Positions 1 through 11,955 of a DNA stretch of 64,000 nucleotides are shown piece by piece; position 1 is the first letter of the stretch; every line of letters starts with the position of its first letter. Both the position numbers and the translations under genes were made by a program. This DNA comes from Codonopsis lanceolata (Eukaryota; Streptophyta; Magnoliopsida; Asterales; Campanulaceae): contig CM028380.1 of NCBI GenBank assembly GCA_013146195.2, forward strand, positions 82,128,407 to 82,192,406. The letters run 5' to 3'. The notes under the pieces were generated by a model. It ran no database searches. It worked only from the letters and a program-made list of their open reading frames with translations, and was not told the origin of the DNA.

Positions 1-1048
1 TATTTACAAAAGCTCTAAAATCTTATAGATTTGAATTTCTAAGAGGTGAATTGGGAATGCTTATAATGTCATAGAGAGATACTTTATATTTATAATCTTT
101 GCAGGTTATTAGATTACGTACAAAAGAAAATCAGCAGTGCCCTTCAGTCTGTCAGCTGACACTCAACTAGCTGACAAAATTATATCAGCTGACATTTTTA
201 AACTGACACTTTTCAACCTTTTGATTATACTCTTCAAAGGCAATACCAGACATTGCAAAGACTGACAAATATGGTCAGCCGGTAGCTGACAAAATATATC
301 AGCATTGAAATTTTGATTTGTCAGGTAAGACTCATCTAGCTGACAAATATTGTCAATCATCAGCTAACGATAATTGATCTGCTTGGGACTAAGCTTCAAA
401 ACAAATCTTCGGCTAACATCTTCAAATTTCCATCAGCTGACAAAAATGATATAGCTGACATAATTTTTATCTCTTTGTTGACAACACAGTGACTGACCTT
501 ATAGTCACTAATCAGGTAGCCTTTGATCCCTAAATCAAAGCTGATCGTATCTCAGTCGAGATTTATTCTGAAATAATTATAAATCCACTTATTTATTTCC
601 CGCTTTTTTCATTTTCTACTTGGAACTCACAAAGCTTCCTTGAGAAGCCAAATCGACCTTTCATGTATTCCACCAACTCTGGCGGTTGAAGTGACGTGCT
701 TGCACAAAAACGACCCATTATTGTGATAATAACCTTCTATCATAAATCACTCTTTTATCACAAAAACCAATATTCTGTGTACTTTTCACTACACTCCATA
801 TCTTAACTTTTAAAACCCACTCACTCACCTTTATAAACATCCGTACTTATAAAAACCTCTCATATAAATATATCATCTTTACACCAGATTCTACACTTCA
901 ATTCCTCTTCTTAAATTCTTTTTCTTCTACCTTTTCAACTATCACTCTTTCAAAACCCTAACTTTTCTGGTAACCATTCTCTCTCTTTTCTTTTTCTAAC
1001 TTTTCTTTCTACTTCATTTTAACCTTGTTCTTGTTATATTTAAGGAAA
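1..1048 (+). other. noncoding spacer of the SIRE-like element
   Basis: No open frame with coding character is seen. From 130 to 560 the motif CAGCTGAC or AGCTGACA recurs about ten times, in scattered rather than strictly tandem order. From 840 to 1048 the sequence becomes pyrimidine-rich with a TATA-like stretch (TATAAATATA near 864), resembling an internal promoter and leader ahead of the extra ORF. That reading is inference. Confidence 0.4.
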
Positions 1049-4000
1049 ATGGCAACTAATATGGCCTTAGGATGCCTCTTGGACGTGGTATCTCTTAACA
1101 ACGAACCTATAGGGCTTGAGCTCATTCATCTTTTAACAACGTCTGGGTTAATTCATTTTCTCACCTTCAACATTAAAACCTTTAGTTGCTAGTTAACAGA
1201 AGAATTCTTCATGTCCATGGAAGAATCCCCAACTGACCCCTTCGCTCTTATTGGAACCATCAGAGGAGTTCCTATTGTCTTTGATACGGAAACTATCACA
1301 TCGGCCTTTGCTGACTTGTCAGTCGATGGCTCCACCACCTACACCATCCCAGAAGAGACTCAACAGGCTGGGTGGATTACTATGAGAGGCGAAGTAACTG
1401 TAGAGCTCGCTTTTGATAGGCACAAAAACAAATTTGCTCCACTTCATTATGCTCTTGCAACAATTCTGGATAAATGCCTTATCATCAAGTCGGGAGGACA
1501 TGACAAGATTGTTGAATCTCAACTCTTCCTGATGGAAGCCATTATAGAAAACTTTGAGATGAACTGGTGTGCAGTGCTAGTTGAATGTGTAAAGGCAAAC
1601 ATAATCAAATACAAGGACAACATGGAATCAGGCAATCCTCGGCTTACACATCATCTCATTATCAACCAATTTCTTCGAAGCCTTCATACTCTTCAGCATC
1701 GTCTTTTTACCATTGGGGATTTGGAGTCTGTGAGAATCAAAAGGCATGTGGGTGCAAACATCAAGCAAGCAAATGCTTCAAGTAGGTTTGGCCAAGAAAT
1801 TCCATCTGCACAACCTGGCCGCAAATCTCGAAGGACAAGAACCCCAGCTCTTACTGCCATATCTTCAAGTCAGATTGGTCACCAAGTCGGTCAAGCAAAT
1901 GACATTGCTCAACCGAAGTTAGTGAAAGTGGTCACCAGTGACATTGGTCGACCGATGTAAGCGCATCTCTCAAATTCCTGAACCTAGAAGAACTAGAAGA
2001 AGAAGACTGACATTGGCTGCTGAACTTGCTCCCAAAAGGTAGAGAAGAAATCCTGAGCTAAATCCAAGTAATTTTGTTCCTCTTTCCCCAACATCAGAAA
2101 TTCCTGCAACTGATCCTACACCAATTTCTCCACCTTCAAATCCTAGATCCCCAAACACTGCTCCAATCAATTTTTTTCCTCCTATTAGGAATCCTACCTT
2201 CCATCCCAGACATTCCTACTATCAAGCCAATCATGTTCTCATCCCTCCAAATTGGGTATTTCCTATTGACCATCTCCCATATTTTGTACAATTTCTCCTC
2301 TCTTTCCATGAAGAGAAGAAATATGAAAAACCTCATATTAATCCAATCAAGTATATTGAACAAAACTTGAATAGAAGACCTTATGTCCTGTACCCAGTTA
2401 CCCCAAACTTGTCACAAGAAGATCTAGTGGCCAACTATGGAAAGTATTTTGACCCTCTCCTTCTGCTATGGAATAGGTTCTACCTATCAAATGACTGTTT
2501 TGTTCAGGATGAACTCATCTTTCTGGCCTGGACAACATATAGCAAAGTGCATAAGCTCCCTGCATTGCCCCAAAAGGACCCATATCTGGTAGGAAGACCT
2601 GCTTTACCAGAAGATGATGTACTAAACCAAGACTGGGAACAACCCTAAGTTGATCCAGCCAAACTTGCAAGAATTCAAAGGGCTGCCAACAAGTATGTGC
2701 AAGATGCTGTCAATTCAGCCAATCAAGCATATATTGAACTACACAGATGGCCTCCATGCTAGAGGAGCTTCCCCACAAAGATTTCGATGCATTCACCAGT
2801 GCTCCTGCTCCACTAATCTCTGAGCCAATTCCTTCAACCCCTCTAGCAGTACCCTCAAATGTTCCCTTTGTTGTCTCTTAAACTATCTTACTTGTTTCTA
2901 CCCAGGCTGATCCTCTCCCCACTTTTACTACTACCATTCGAACCATTCCACTACCTACCTTTGTACCAACAACTGCAACCTCATCATCAGTCCTTCCCAT
3001 CTCTACTCATATTCCTGCCCCAATAATTGTATCAGCCACTCCAGTATCAGTCACCCATGTGTTAGCTACCGCTGAACCAGCCATTCCAATGACAGCCACT
3101 CCAGTGTCAGCAACTCCTCTGTCAGACTCTCCCATCCTACAAACTGAACCCTTAGCTGATGCTACTCTTCCTTCCACACCAGAAGTCATTGTAATTCCCT
3201 CTTCTGAACCTTCCACTTTTCTGGATAATAATCTCCTTTCTCACCCAAACCAAGCATATCATCTCATAATCCTACCTGATTTATCTCTTCACTATGTTGT
3301 TCCTATATGTGCCTCACCACCTAATATTATTCTGGAATCTCTGCATGATCACTCTTCACCTGAGGATTCAACTGAAGACTCCTCCATTGCCTCCTCCTCT
3401 GACTCCTCAAAGTCAACCTCTATGGATGAATCTCTCCTCACTCCTTCTTAGTTGGCTTACAGAAAGGCACAAAGACAACGAGCCATTATTTCTCAAGCTC
3501 TCCAGCAGCCTATAGGGAAGAAAACTATTTTCCCTGATATCATTCCTGAGTCAGACCCGGCACCCACCTCTCCTGTTCCTGCATACCCTCTAGATACTTT
3601 CTTTCCTACTGGCTCAGAAGATGAGGACATTCAACACTTTCAACTGTTTACAGCTGCCCCGGGCTCTTCTTCCTTACTTGCTCCTGAACCAACTGGTCTT
3701 TCTTCATCTAATCCATTATCTGTTTAAGCTAAATTGGACTTACTTTATGTCCATCACCTTCAAATGAAAGTAGCCTTCAAGCACCACACTAATCAGCTTG
3801 CCACCCTCTAGCAACAGTTTGCATCTCTTCTCCCCAATCTTACACAGATAATCTCAGCTGAAGTCCAGACTGCTATTGCAACTAGTGCCCCGAGGGAAGC
3901 TCATATGGATGATTGGAGATCTATCCTGTTCTACAAAAGGGAATGGGCAATCGGGACCTTCAATGCTGAAGCTGCAATGCTTCAAACCATTCAGGAGGAG

Positions 4001-4113
4001 AAGAAACAGAGAGCACGTGCTGATGAATACTTGGTTGAGAACAAAATCCTCAGACAAAGACTTGGTCTTACACCCTCCCGGTCGATGGCGAAGAAGGCTG
4101 CGAAAGAAGGCTG
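1049..4113 (+). pseudogene. decayed 3' extra ORF (envelope-like position) of the SIRE-like element
   Basis: The reading starts at ATG 1049 (begins MATNMALGCL) and is interrupted by an in-frame TAG at 1187-1189. It continues in the same frame to 1960, then shifts frame repeatedly through 2648, 3451, 3727 and 4114. Residues from the 1211-1960 part (IRGVPIVFDTETI, then VELAF, then YALATILDKC) resemble the plant-specific 'putative plant transposon protein' domain (Transposase_32-like) found in retroelement extra ORFs. The middle is rich in Pro, Ser and Thr. The last part (3905-4113) is charged and probably coiled-coil (QEEKKQRARADEYL). It lies between pol (out of window) and the 3' LTR, the position of the so-called envelope-like ORF of SIRE1. 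Function is unknown, and this copy cannot make a full protein. Confidence 0.6.
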
Positions 4114-4435
4114 AAAAAAGAAGATGATGACGAAAGGAACCAAGGCGATGTTGGTCCATCGATTCTTTGCTCAATGGAAAGCCCACTGAAGGATCCACAT
4201 CAACAGCTGAATGAACATTGGACTCTGAAAGATCTAAACACTCTCCTAAACTCTTAAACCTCTTAAACTATCATTTTACTTGTAGTAGACAATTACTTTC
4301 TTCCTGACTTTAATTTCCTGTTACTTTATTTCATATGCTATCTGCTTGGTACGCTAATATCTATTTTGCAGGATTATAAGTTCATTAGTTGCTCTCTGCT
4401 TTCAAGTGAATGGTTTTAAGCAAATAGGAGGAGAT

Positions 4436-5247
4436 TGTTGAATCTTAACTTAAAATAAGATTTGCTTAAAATCATTTCACTTGTTGTCAGCCTTACTTGG
4501 AATTATTTCTTGTTGGTCAGCTTGCAGATATCTTTGTCAGTAAATTTTGTCGGCTGACCACAATTTTTGAAGTGTCAGCTTCCTTACCGTATTCAATTGA
4601 ACATTCCCTTGTACTGACACTTTCTCATTTTGTGTCTTGATAGATATTCTGAATATTATATGTCTAACAAGATCTCTGTGATCTTGTGAGAAGATACATT
4701 TAGATAGCTCAACACATTTCAAATTCAAATGTGTTTCTAACAGACTACACTTCAAGAACATCAATAAATACCCTCAAGAATCATTTGAAGATACACCGAA
4801 GTCTGAAGCATTTTTACTCGTAACATAAATTCTATCTGCCTTAGTCTTCTTGAAAAACTTTAGCTAGATACTCTTCTTTTGTCAGTTACTTTATCAGTCC
4901 TTACAAACTGATCTAACACTTAAGAAGTCTTAATCTACTTAAGTGTCAGCCAGTTACTTACATAAATTGTTTAGCTATTTGTTTTGATAAATTGTTCTTC
5001 ATTTTCTTCTCTATATTCAGTGATCTTTCTTAAAAAGAATTTTCTAAAACAACTGTGTCAGCCAACAGCTGACCAATATTCATCAATTTCACCCCCTTGA
5101 GAAACATCAGCCAGCTGACCAATATCAGCTGATTGAGAAAAATAATATTTTAGCTGCAGACTTTTAAAGTTTTACAAGTCAATCCTCAAAGTTTTTAAAA
5201 GGCTATTCACCCCCCTCTAGCCTTGTCAGTTGCCAACTGGACTTACA
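4436..5247 (+). repeat. 3' LTR of the SIRE-like element
   Basis: The left edge is set by the polypurine tract directly before TGTTGAATC. The right edge is placed at CA 5247, just before Copia RT coding sequence resumes on the other strand; it could be off by several bases. The end contains a run of C followed by CTCTAGCC, as in SIRE LTRs. About 812 bp. AGCTGACC and CAGCTGAT motifs recur inside (5068-5140). Confidence 0.65.
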
Positions 5248-5757
5248 AGTACGTTTTAAACGTAGTCAAGGACTCTGAGTCGTTCCCTACAATAATCAGG
5301 TCGTCCACATAAACGAGCACCGTGATCTGAGTTTCTCCCGAGTTAAGGTGAATAATGAATAATATTCGAGTGATTGAGTAAACTCATAACTCTGCAAAGT
5401 TGTGCGTAATTTAGCAAACCAACACCGCAGAGCTTGACGAGCACCATATAAAGACTTTGAACATACAAACTTGGTTCGGCGTTGACACGGAGAAACCCAG
5501 AGGAAGTTTCATGTAAACCTCTTCATCCAAATCCCTATGCAAGAAAGCATTATGCACGTCCATTTGGTGTACTATCCATTTCTTAATAGCAGCAACTGCA
5601 AAAAAATCTCGAATGATCACCATTTTAGCCATAGGAGCAAACATCTTTGTGTAATCGAACCCTTTAACTTGATGATTCCCAAGTATCACTAACCGAGCTT
5701 TGAGTCTCTCAATGCTTCCATCAGAGTTGTATTTGATCTTGCACACCCATAATGGAT
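5248..5757 (-). pseudogene. Copia reverse transcriptase fragment
   Basis: Minus-strand translation reads WVCKIKYNSDGSIERLKAR, then QMDVHNAFLHRDLDEEVYMK, then the catalytic YVDD box at about 5300-5311, and stops making sense at FKTYL where the SIRE-like LTR begins. This is the finger-palm region of a Ty1/Copia RT. The RNase H half is not present next to it and presumably lies left of the window, beyond the inserted SIRE-like element. One short frame loss occurs near 5411. The RT is also cut on its 5' side at about 5757, where unrelated sequence starts. Confidence 0.85.
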
Positions 5758-6955
5758 ACATGAATGATTCAGATATCAAAGGAGGAGAACAATGTATGCT
5801 GAGATTAAGGAGAAGAGAAATGATCAGATTCAGGAAGAGAATGAAGATGGAAAATGAACTCTCTTACATAGATAAATGAGTCAAAGATTAAGGAGGAGCC
5901 ACAATCAAGGATAAACGCTTTACTTCATAATATCTTATTTTATCTGTATTGTTTGTTGCTTTATATATATAATATAAACTCTATTTGTTTAAATCTTTGG
6001 TTTAAACATATCGAGATCATTTTGTTTAAATTGATTGCTGCATTTTTAACAAAATTTTACTTTCTTAAACCTTTGGTTTAAACATATAGAGATCAATTCT
6101 TAAATTCCATGCACATGTTTTTATACATATCATCATGCATGGAATTTAAACACTTAGTTTAAATAACATACTAACATTTGATTATTCTTCTATCTTATGT
6201 TATTTAAACTATACCTTTTATGTGTATTTGTTCTTTAGCTTTCTAGTCTCTAAAAATACTCAGTATTAGGAAACTATACTAAGATTGAAAATATATTTTA
6301 CTCTGCTAATATTTAAACTCTATTCTTTCAAAGAATATTTTAAAATATTAAGCCTTCATGCATAGTAGTAATGGCCACAAGCAAATAGGAGGAGATTGTT
6401 GTGAATATTAACCTGATTAATTATTTAAAACCATTTTGAGGATGTAGAAAGCATGTACCTTGTTTAGGGTTTATGGAGGGGTATATATAGGCCCCCAATG
6501 TAGAAGAATCCTTGAAGGATTGGTCTTCATAGTTACTTATTAGGGTTAAGAGAGAATCCCTAAATTGTAGGCTTAATAGGCGGCTGGCCGCGTGATACAC
6601 TGAGAAGATATGGTAAGTGTTCCACTCACATAAGGAAACCTTTGACTTGTCTTGTCTTGGAGAGCAAGCCTCTGGTGTTCGATTACTCGGTGTTTGCACG
6701 GGCAAGCATGGCCTTGGTCGGTTAAAACTGATTTGAGATGAGATGGGATGTTAAGTATGATTCCCAGGAATGGCCCCCTGACCAGACATGCATGGCCTTT
6801 GCTCGACTATGTTTAAATGAGATGATATGATGGTCTTTACTCGGACATCCTGCTAGCTCTATCTACTAGGCATGTGGGTCCCATATTAATGAGCTCGTGA
6901 TCGACACGTGATGCTTACATGTGTTTCTCTCGTGATTGGCTTTGGGCCAAACACA
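5758..6955 (+). mobile_element. 3' fragment of a second SIRE-like LTR retroelement
   Basis: This block separates the integrase and RT parts of the minus-strand Copia element. At 6380-6401 it carries AGCAAATAGGAGGAGATTG, the same polypurine tract found at 4420-4441, followed by TGTTGTGAATATTAACC as a likely LTR start (6397). The putative LTR has a TATA box (GTATATATAGG near 6481) and may end at CCAAACA about 6953. No second LTR is seen, and roughly 90 codons of the host Copia element are missing, so insertion was accompanied by deletion. Edges are approximate. Confidence 0.5.
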
Positions 6956-8760
6956 TCATACATAATGTGCAATAGGATACGGAGTAACTGAGGACGCGTG
7001 TTAAGATGGGGAAGAGAGGACTCACTTTCCGTATGGTGTGAGTAACGAAGTCATGAAGAAGCACCGAAGGTTGTTTAGCATGCTGACCCCTCCCTAGCAT
7101 GTCAACTAATGGTGTTATTTCTGTCGTAGCTGTTATTGCCACAGCTACACCCTTTTCACCCGTTGCACTGTCATTTGTGGACTCATCATCCATTTCATCT
7201 TTATGCCCTCGAAAACATTCATCTTTATCATTGCCAAGTATTGGGTCAACATGAACATGTTGTGTTCTCTGTTTAGTGTCTGCAAAGGGAAACTCATCTT
7301 CAAAGAACTTCATATTGCGGGACACAAAAAATTCTTCTTTATCCAAATCATGTAACTATCATCCTTTCTTGCCAAAAGGATATCCAACAAACACACATTT
7401 TCTACTTCGACTAGTAAACTTATCGCCTTTGTGGTGGTTGTGAGCATAACATAGAGATCCAAAAACTCGCAAAGAAGCATAAGATGGTGGTTTCCCAAAC
7501 AATGGTTCGTAAGGAGTTTCATTTCCAAGTATGCTAGAGGGAGTTCTATTTATCAAGTAATAGGTTGCTAACACACATTCTCCCCAGAAAGACACAGGTA
7601 AGTGACCTTGAAAACGAAGGGCTCTAGCAACATTCAAGATATGCATATGTTTACGTTCAACACGTCCATTCTGTTGCGGTGTCCCAACACACGATGTCTC
7701 AAAAATTATACCATTTTCAGCAAAATAGTCAAGTAGACAGCGAAATTCTGTTCCATTATCACTTCGCACATACTTCACTATCTTATTAAATTGTCTATCA
7801 ATCATAGCGACGAAGTTCAGAAACATTCTTTTAACTTTCGTTTTATCTCGTAACAAGTAAACCCAAGTTTTCCGAGAAAAATCATCCACAATAGTTAGAA
7901 AATAATATGCGCCACAAGAGGAAGGAGTCCTATAACTACCTCACAAATCACTGTGAATAAGATAAAAAATACAATCGATTCTATATATATATACTAATAG
8001 GAAAATTATCTCTAGTCTGTTTTGCACGTTGGCATACATCACATGCTTAATTCTTTGTCCTATCATAATAACTTACGTTTGGTACTAATTTCACTACTTT
8101 CTCAAAGAAATATCCTAGTTGTTTATACCACAAATCCATCGCAGCTTCACCATCAACTGCCAAGGTTTGAACACGAGGAATACCACGGAAAAAGTAGAGT
8201 CCATCTATTTGTTCACCGGCTCCAATCAGTGTCCTCGTTATGCGGTCATGTATAACACATATTATTTGTGAATTGAACAACACAATCTGAATTATTTATT
8301 AAGTGAGACACATAAATTAAATTGTATGTCACATAAAGAACATTATCAAGTTTCAACCCCCCATCTAATATCACACTTCCTTTTTGAGTCGCAACAACAT
8401 GTTGTCCATCAGGCAGACCCACCAGACAATTCGTTATGTCGTGCATATCTTTCAGACAAGATAAATCACATGTGACGTGATTTGATGCTCCAATATCAAT
8501 AATCCAAGTACATAAAACACGATTACCATTCAACTGACCAGAGGTGAGTTTAGGATTATTAATAAGATTCAATAGTTGTTGCCACTGCGTCGTAGAAACC
8601 AACCCAGGAAAACCCGAAAGATCACTACCACCGTACAGCCCATGCATTGTTGTCCCCTGTTGCGCATTCGTGTTTGTGCCAGTGGTGTTATTGTTTGCGC
8701 GCACCTGCATTGTACCACCATTTTCTCTGCCTTCGCGACGCTGCACCTCTGTCTCCACGA
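6956..8760 (-). pseudogene. Copia protease and integrase region
   Basis: Read on the minus strand from high to low coordinates. The protease region (8246-8540) has WIIDIGASNHVTCD, where the usual catalytic DSG is DIG. A GAG-pre-integrase/zinc region (8047-8283, with GAGEQIDGLYFFRGIP) carries WYKQLGY, so the zinc-binding His residues look lost. The integrase core (7359-7889) shows MDDFSRKTW, RSDNGTEF and VERKH, the DDE signature, then FWGECVLATYYLINRTPS and the GKPPSYASLRVFG C-terminal block. Several frame breaks and stops (near 7310-7360 and 7900-8046) mean it is not functional. Confidence 0.85.
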
Positions 8761-9600
8761 CCTAGTGTGTTACCCCCTCTTCCCGTTACTCTTCCACCGC
8801 GAGGTCTATCTCCCCACCATTTCGGGAAACCGACCAGTTGAAAACACCCGCTTTCTTCATGTCCTTCGCGATTGCAATACCGATAGAATTTAGTGAAAGC
8901 ATCATTCTTTCCTTTTCCTTTCATATCGGGCTGGACTTTGAAAGCCATTACGTTGTCACATTCCTCATTGGGTTTAGTTACGATTCTTCCTCGTAAATAT
9001 TCTTCTTGAATCATACTATGGTATGCCCGATTCAAATAAGGAAAAGGATCCAACGAGAGAAGGTTGAATCTTACTGCGCCGTACACATCGTCTAGTCCCA
9101 TAAGAAATAGATGCAATCGATCTGTTTCTTGAATCATTACAAACTTCGTACCGAGATCACACGTGCACTTTCCACATTCACATCGTCATCATGGAAGAAT
9201 CTCATAATTTGTGAGCTCGTCCCACAACTGTTTGAGATGCCCATAATAATTACCCACATCTTCGTTTTTGGATTGTCTGCAATCCGCAAGAGCTGATTTA
9301 AGATGTTGAATCTGGGTCCGTTTACAACACATAGTTGTTCCTTCATATCATTCCACAAATGAGTTTGCTTCTTCGTGATACGATATAGTCGATCGTAGAC
9401 TTGGCCCGATTATGTTCATGATCCATGAAACAATCATTGAATTGACTGTTTGCCATTCGTCAAGTGTTTCTTCTTCCTTCGAAATGGTGACAGTCCCAAT
9501 GACGAACCCGAATTTTCTCCTTGCCTTTAGCGATAATGGGATAGATCTCGCCAATTCATCGTAGTTTTCACCACGAAGCTGAATATGGGTAATCACATTC
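8761..9600 (-). pseudogene. Copia gag fragment
   Basis: Minus-strand pieces include the N-terminal part (9348-9596, with ITHIQLRGENYDELARSI and KFGFVIG), the middle (9137-9358), and the RNA-binding part (8688-9137) with YCNREGHEESGCFQLVGFP. The zinc knuckle keeps GH and the last Cys, but its first Cys is replaced (the motif starts YRYC instead of a Cys-x2-Cys pair). Frame breaks occur near 9137 and 9358. Order and strand agree with the protease and integrase downstream, so this is the same element. Confidence 0.8.
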
Positions 9601-9740
9601 CCTGGATTGTCTTGAGATCCAAGAAATTATGGAGATAAAAAATCAAACCTCTTGATTTGATCACTTCCTCCCCCTTCTGGCCATCTTCGCCTATAGACAT
9701 AACGACGTTTTGGTTTTCTTTTTTTTTTAGGTTTTTTTTT

Positions 9741-9752
9741 GCTCTGATACCA
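9741..9752 (-). other. primer binding site of the Copia element (tRNA-iMet type)
   Basis: On the minus strand this reads TGGTATCAGAGC, complementary to the 3' end of plant initiator methionine tRNA. It lies directly after the LTR edge (ATCA then TGGTATC), as expected for a plus-sense start of the element on the minus strand. Confidence 0.85.
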
Positions 9753-10272
9753 TGATGAAATTGGAACTAAATATCAGAATAATTGTGTATATTTTCCACC
9801 CTTGACTTGTTCACGCCACCAAATATATACTCCCTCCGTCCCTAAACTATCGTTCTCCTTTCCTTTTTCGTCCGTCCCAAAATAATTGTCCATTTTGAAA
9901 CTTACCTTTTTAGAACATCACTTTTACCACTTTATCCTTACTTTTTCACTCTACTTTAATTATGGACCACATACACATGGACATTAAAAGAAACTACACA
10001 TTAAATCAATATAAATAATCAAGTCAATTGTTTTTTCTTAAACTGTACGCCGGATCAACTAGGATGATTACTTAGGGACTGGAGGGAGTATATCCTTACA
10101 TACAAAAGCTAGAAAACATGCAAAGTAGGAAACTACATGCTGTCAGGAAGCTTCATGCCGACGGCTCAATCCAACAAGTTAACTTACCAACTTACCTTGT
10201 CTAAACAATTTACCTAAAATACACACACACACACACCCCGAGTGAGTCACATAAGTCAATCGTATTCCAACA
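9753..10272 (-). repeat. 5' LTR of the minus-strand Copia element, split by a Stowaway MITE
   Basis: On the minus strand the LTR starts TGTTGGAATACG (10272) and ends TTTCATCA (9753) next to the primer binding site. A Stowaway element (9830-10088) is inserted in it, so the original LTR was about 260 bp. It contains a short (AC)n run at 10218-10235. The other LTR is not in the window. Confidence 0.75.
9830..10088 (+). mobile_element. Stowaway MITE 1
   Basis: The ends CTCCCTCCGTCCC and GGGACTGGAGGGAG form the Stowaway terminal inverted repeat. The element is flanked by TA on both sides (9828-9829 and 10089-10090), the Tc1/mariner target duplication. It is 259 bp, noncoding, and close in sequence to the copy at 10288-10545. 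Confidence 0.9.
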
Positions 10273-10287
10273 ATCTTATATGTAATA

Positions 10288-10545
10288 CTCCCTCCGTCTT
10301 TAAATTATCGTCCTCCTTTCCTTTTTCGTCCGTCCTAAAATAATTGTTCATTTTTAAACTTACCTTTTTAGAACATCACTTTTATCACTTTATCCTTACT
10401 TTTTCACTCTACTTTAATTATGAGCCACATATACATGGACATTAAAGAAAACTACACATTAAACCAATATAAATAATCAAGTCAATTACTTTTTCTTAAA
10501 CTGTGCGTCGGGTCAACCCAGACGATTATTTAGGGACGGAGGGAG
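10288..10545 (+). mobile_element. Stowaway MITE 2
   Basis: The ends are CTCCCTCCGTC and GGGACGGAGGGAG with TA duplications (10286-10287 and 10546-10547). It is a near twin of the copy 200 bp upstream, in the same orientation, and lies just outside the Copia LTR. Confidence 0.9.
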
Positions 10546-10985
10546 TATGAGTATTAATATTATAATATATTTTTGTATTTATTCATATATTGTTTTTTGT
10601 AATATTTTTATGTTTGTCAAATATCCAAAAATATTTTTAAAAGATTTATTAAATATCTGAAAATAAAATATTTTTATTTCTCAAAAATTATTTTTCGTGA
10701 AACAATCTAAGCTTGAGAATCACAATTCAGAAGAAAGAAAAACTAGATTCTTATAAAAGAATCGACCAATGGAATATTGTTGTTACTTTAATACCATTAC
10801 TGGATTTGCACTCAAAACATTGTTGCAACTTGCACGTATTCAATAATCGAGAAGATAAAGTGGTCGCAGCAGGATTGTATATTTGTATTAGACTGGGGCC
10901 TCGTTTGGTGTAATCTTTTTAAAAAGTTGTTTTATTTAGAAGAATAAAGTTTTCAACTTTGAAACATAACATGTGTTAATTATAA

Positions 10986-11178
10986 AAATAATGCTAGAGC
11001 CACTCAATGAGCACTTAAATTTGTACACTAAATGATGTGGTTTCTAATGTGTCATCTTATTTGGTATTTTATGAGCTTCACTATAAATTAAAAAGTTATG
11101 TTAACAATATGACACATAAGATGCTATATCATTTGGTACCCAAAATTGAGTGCTACTAGGGTGACCCTAGCATTACCC
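10986..11178. mobile_element. Mutator-like MITE, copy A
   Basis: 193 bp. The terminal inverted repeat runs AATGCTAGAGCCACTCAA at the left and, reversed, GGGTAATGCTAGGGTCAC at the right. A perfect 9-bp duplication TAATTATAA flanks it (10977-10985 and 11179-11187). A 9-bp duplication is the Mutator superfamily hallmark. No coding capacity. Confidence 0.85.
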
Positions 11179-11190
11179 TAATTATAATTT

Positions 11191-11383
11191 GAGTAATGCT
11201 AGAGTCACTCAATAAGCACTCAAATTTGTGCACCAAATGATATTGTTTTCAATGTGTCATCTTATTTGGCATTTTATGGGCTCCACTATAAGTTAAAAAG
11301 TTATGTTAACAATATGACACATAAGATGCCACATCATTTGGTACCAAAAATTAAGTGCTATTAGAGTGGCCCTAGCATTACCC
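11191..11383. mobile_element. Mutator-like MITE, copy B
   Basis: 193 bp, the same family and orientation as copy A. The TIR is GAGTAATGCTAGAGTCACTC. A perfect 9-bp duplication TTATAATTT is at 11182-11190 and 11384-11392. Its left duplication overlaps the right duplication of copy A, so it landed at the very edge of an existing copy. Confidence 0.85.
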
Positions 11384-11955
11384 TTATAATTTTATTTTGT
11401 TTTTTTTAAAGTTTTGGTTGGTCACGTGTCGTGTTTTAAAGGTCATTTGTGTAAAAATGATCGTACATTGTCGGTGGATGAAAATTTAATCCTTTTTAGA
11501 ATGCTTATTTTTAAAAAATACATCTTTTCAAAAAATCTCCAATTTGTAGGGATGAAAACAGATTATCCATTTTGATAAAGTAACACTTATGTAAAATTTC
11601 AAACGTTACATTAAAGAAAACCATAAATTATTTGAAAACGGATGGAGTATAATTTATTAAACTAAGACCATCAATGGGTGCTAACTATACCTCACACGAA
11701 TCCAAATAAAGCTAAAAATGTAAGGTTCATTCAATTAACCACGAGAGTCGAGACATACATGCATTTAGGATTTTTTTTTTTGTTTCTTCATTTATATCGA
11801 TTACAGCCAAACATGCTTCTATTTTTCTTAATTTTTGATGATGACTAAAGAAGAAAAAAAACCTTGAAATACAAAAACCAGGACAACATATTTAATTAGA
11901 GATAAAACTTAAAAGACAAAAAGCACACAGAGAATCTTTTTCAACCATAAATAGT

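Larger units (their letters stand above)
1..5247 (+). mobile_element. 3' part of a SIRE/Maximus-like Copia LTR retrotransposon
   Basis: The element enters from the left edge of the window and ends with its 3' LTR. Seen: a decayed long ORF (1049-4113), a polypurine tract (AGGAGGAGA at 4426-4434), then an LTR opening with TGTTGAATC. The LTR end has the stretch of C followed by CTCTAGCC that is typical of SIRE/Maximus elements. The spacer at 120-560 and the LTR share many copies of the short motif AGCTGAC, supporting common origin. The element interrupts a minus-strand Copia reverse transcriptase that resumes at about 5248. No gag, integrase or RT of this element is inside the window. Clade assignment is inference from LTR style and the extra 3' ORF. 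Confidence 0.75.

Noticed and set aside
163..360. Short open frame on the minus strand at the window start
   Set aside because: It arises from the repeated AGCTGAC motifs of the retroelement spacer and has no domain character.
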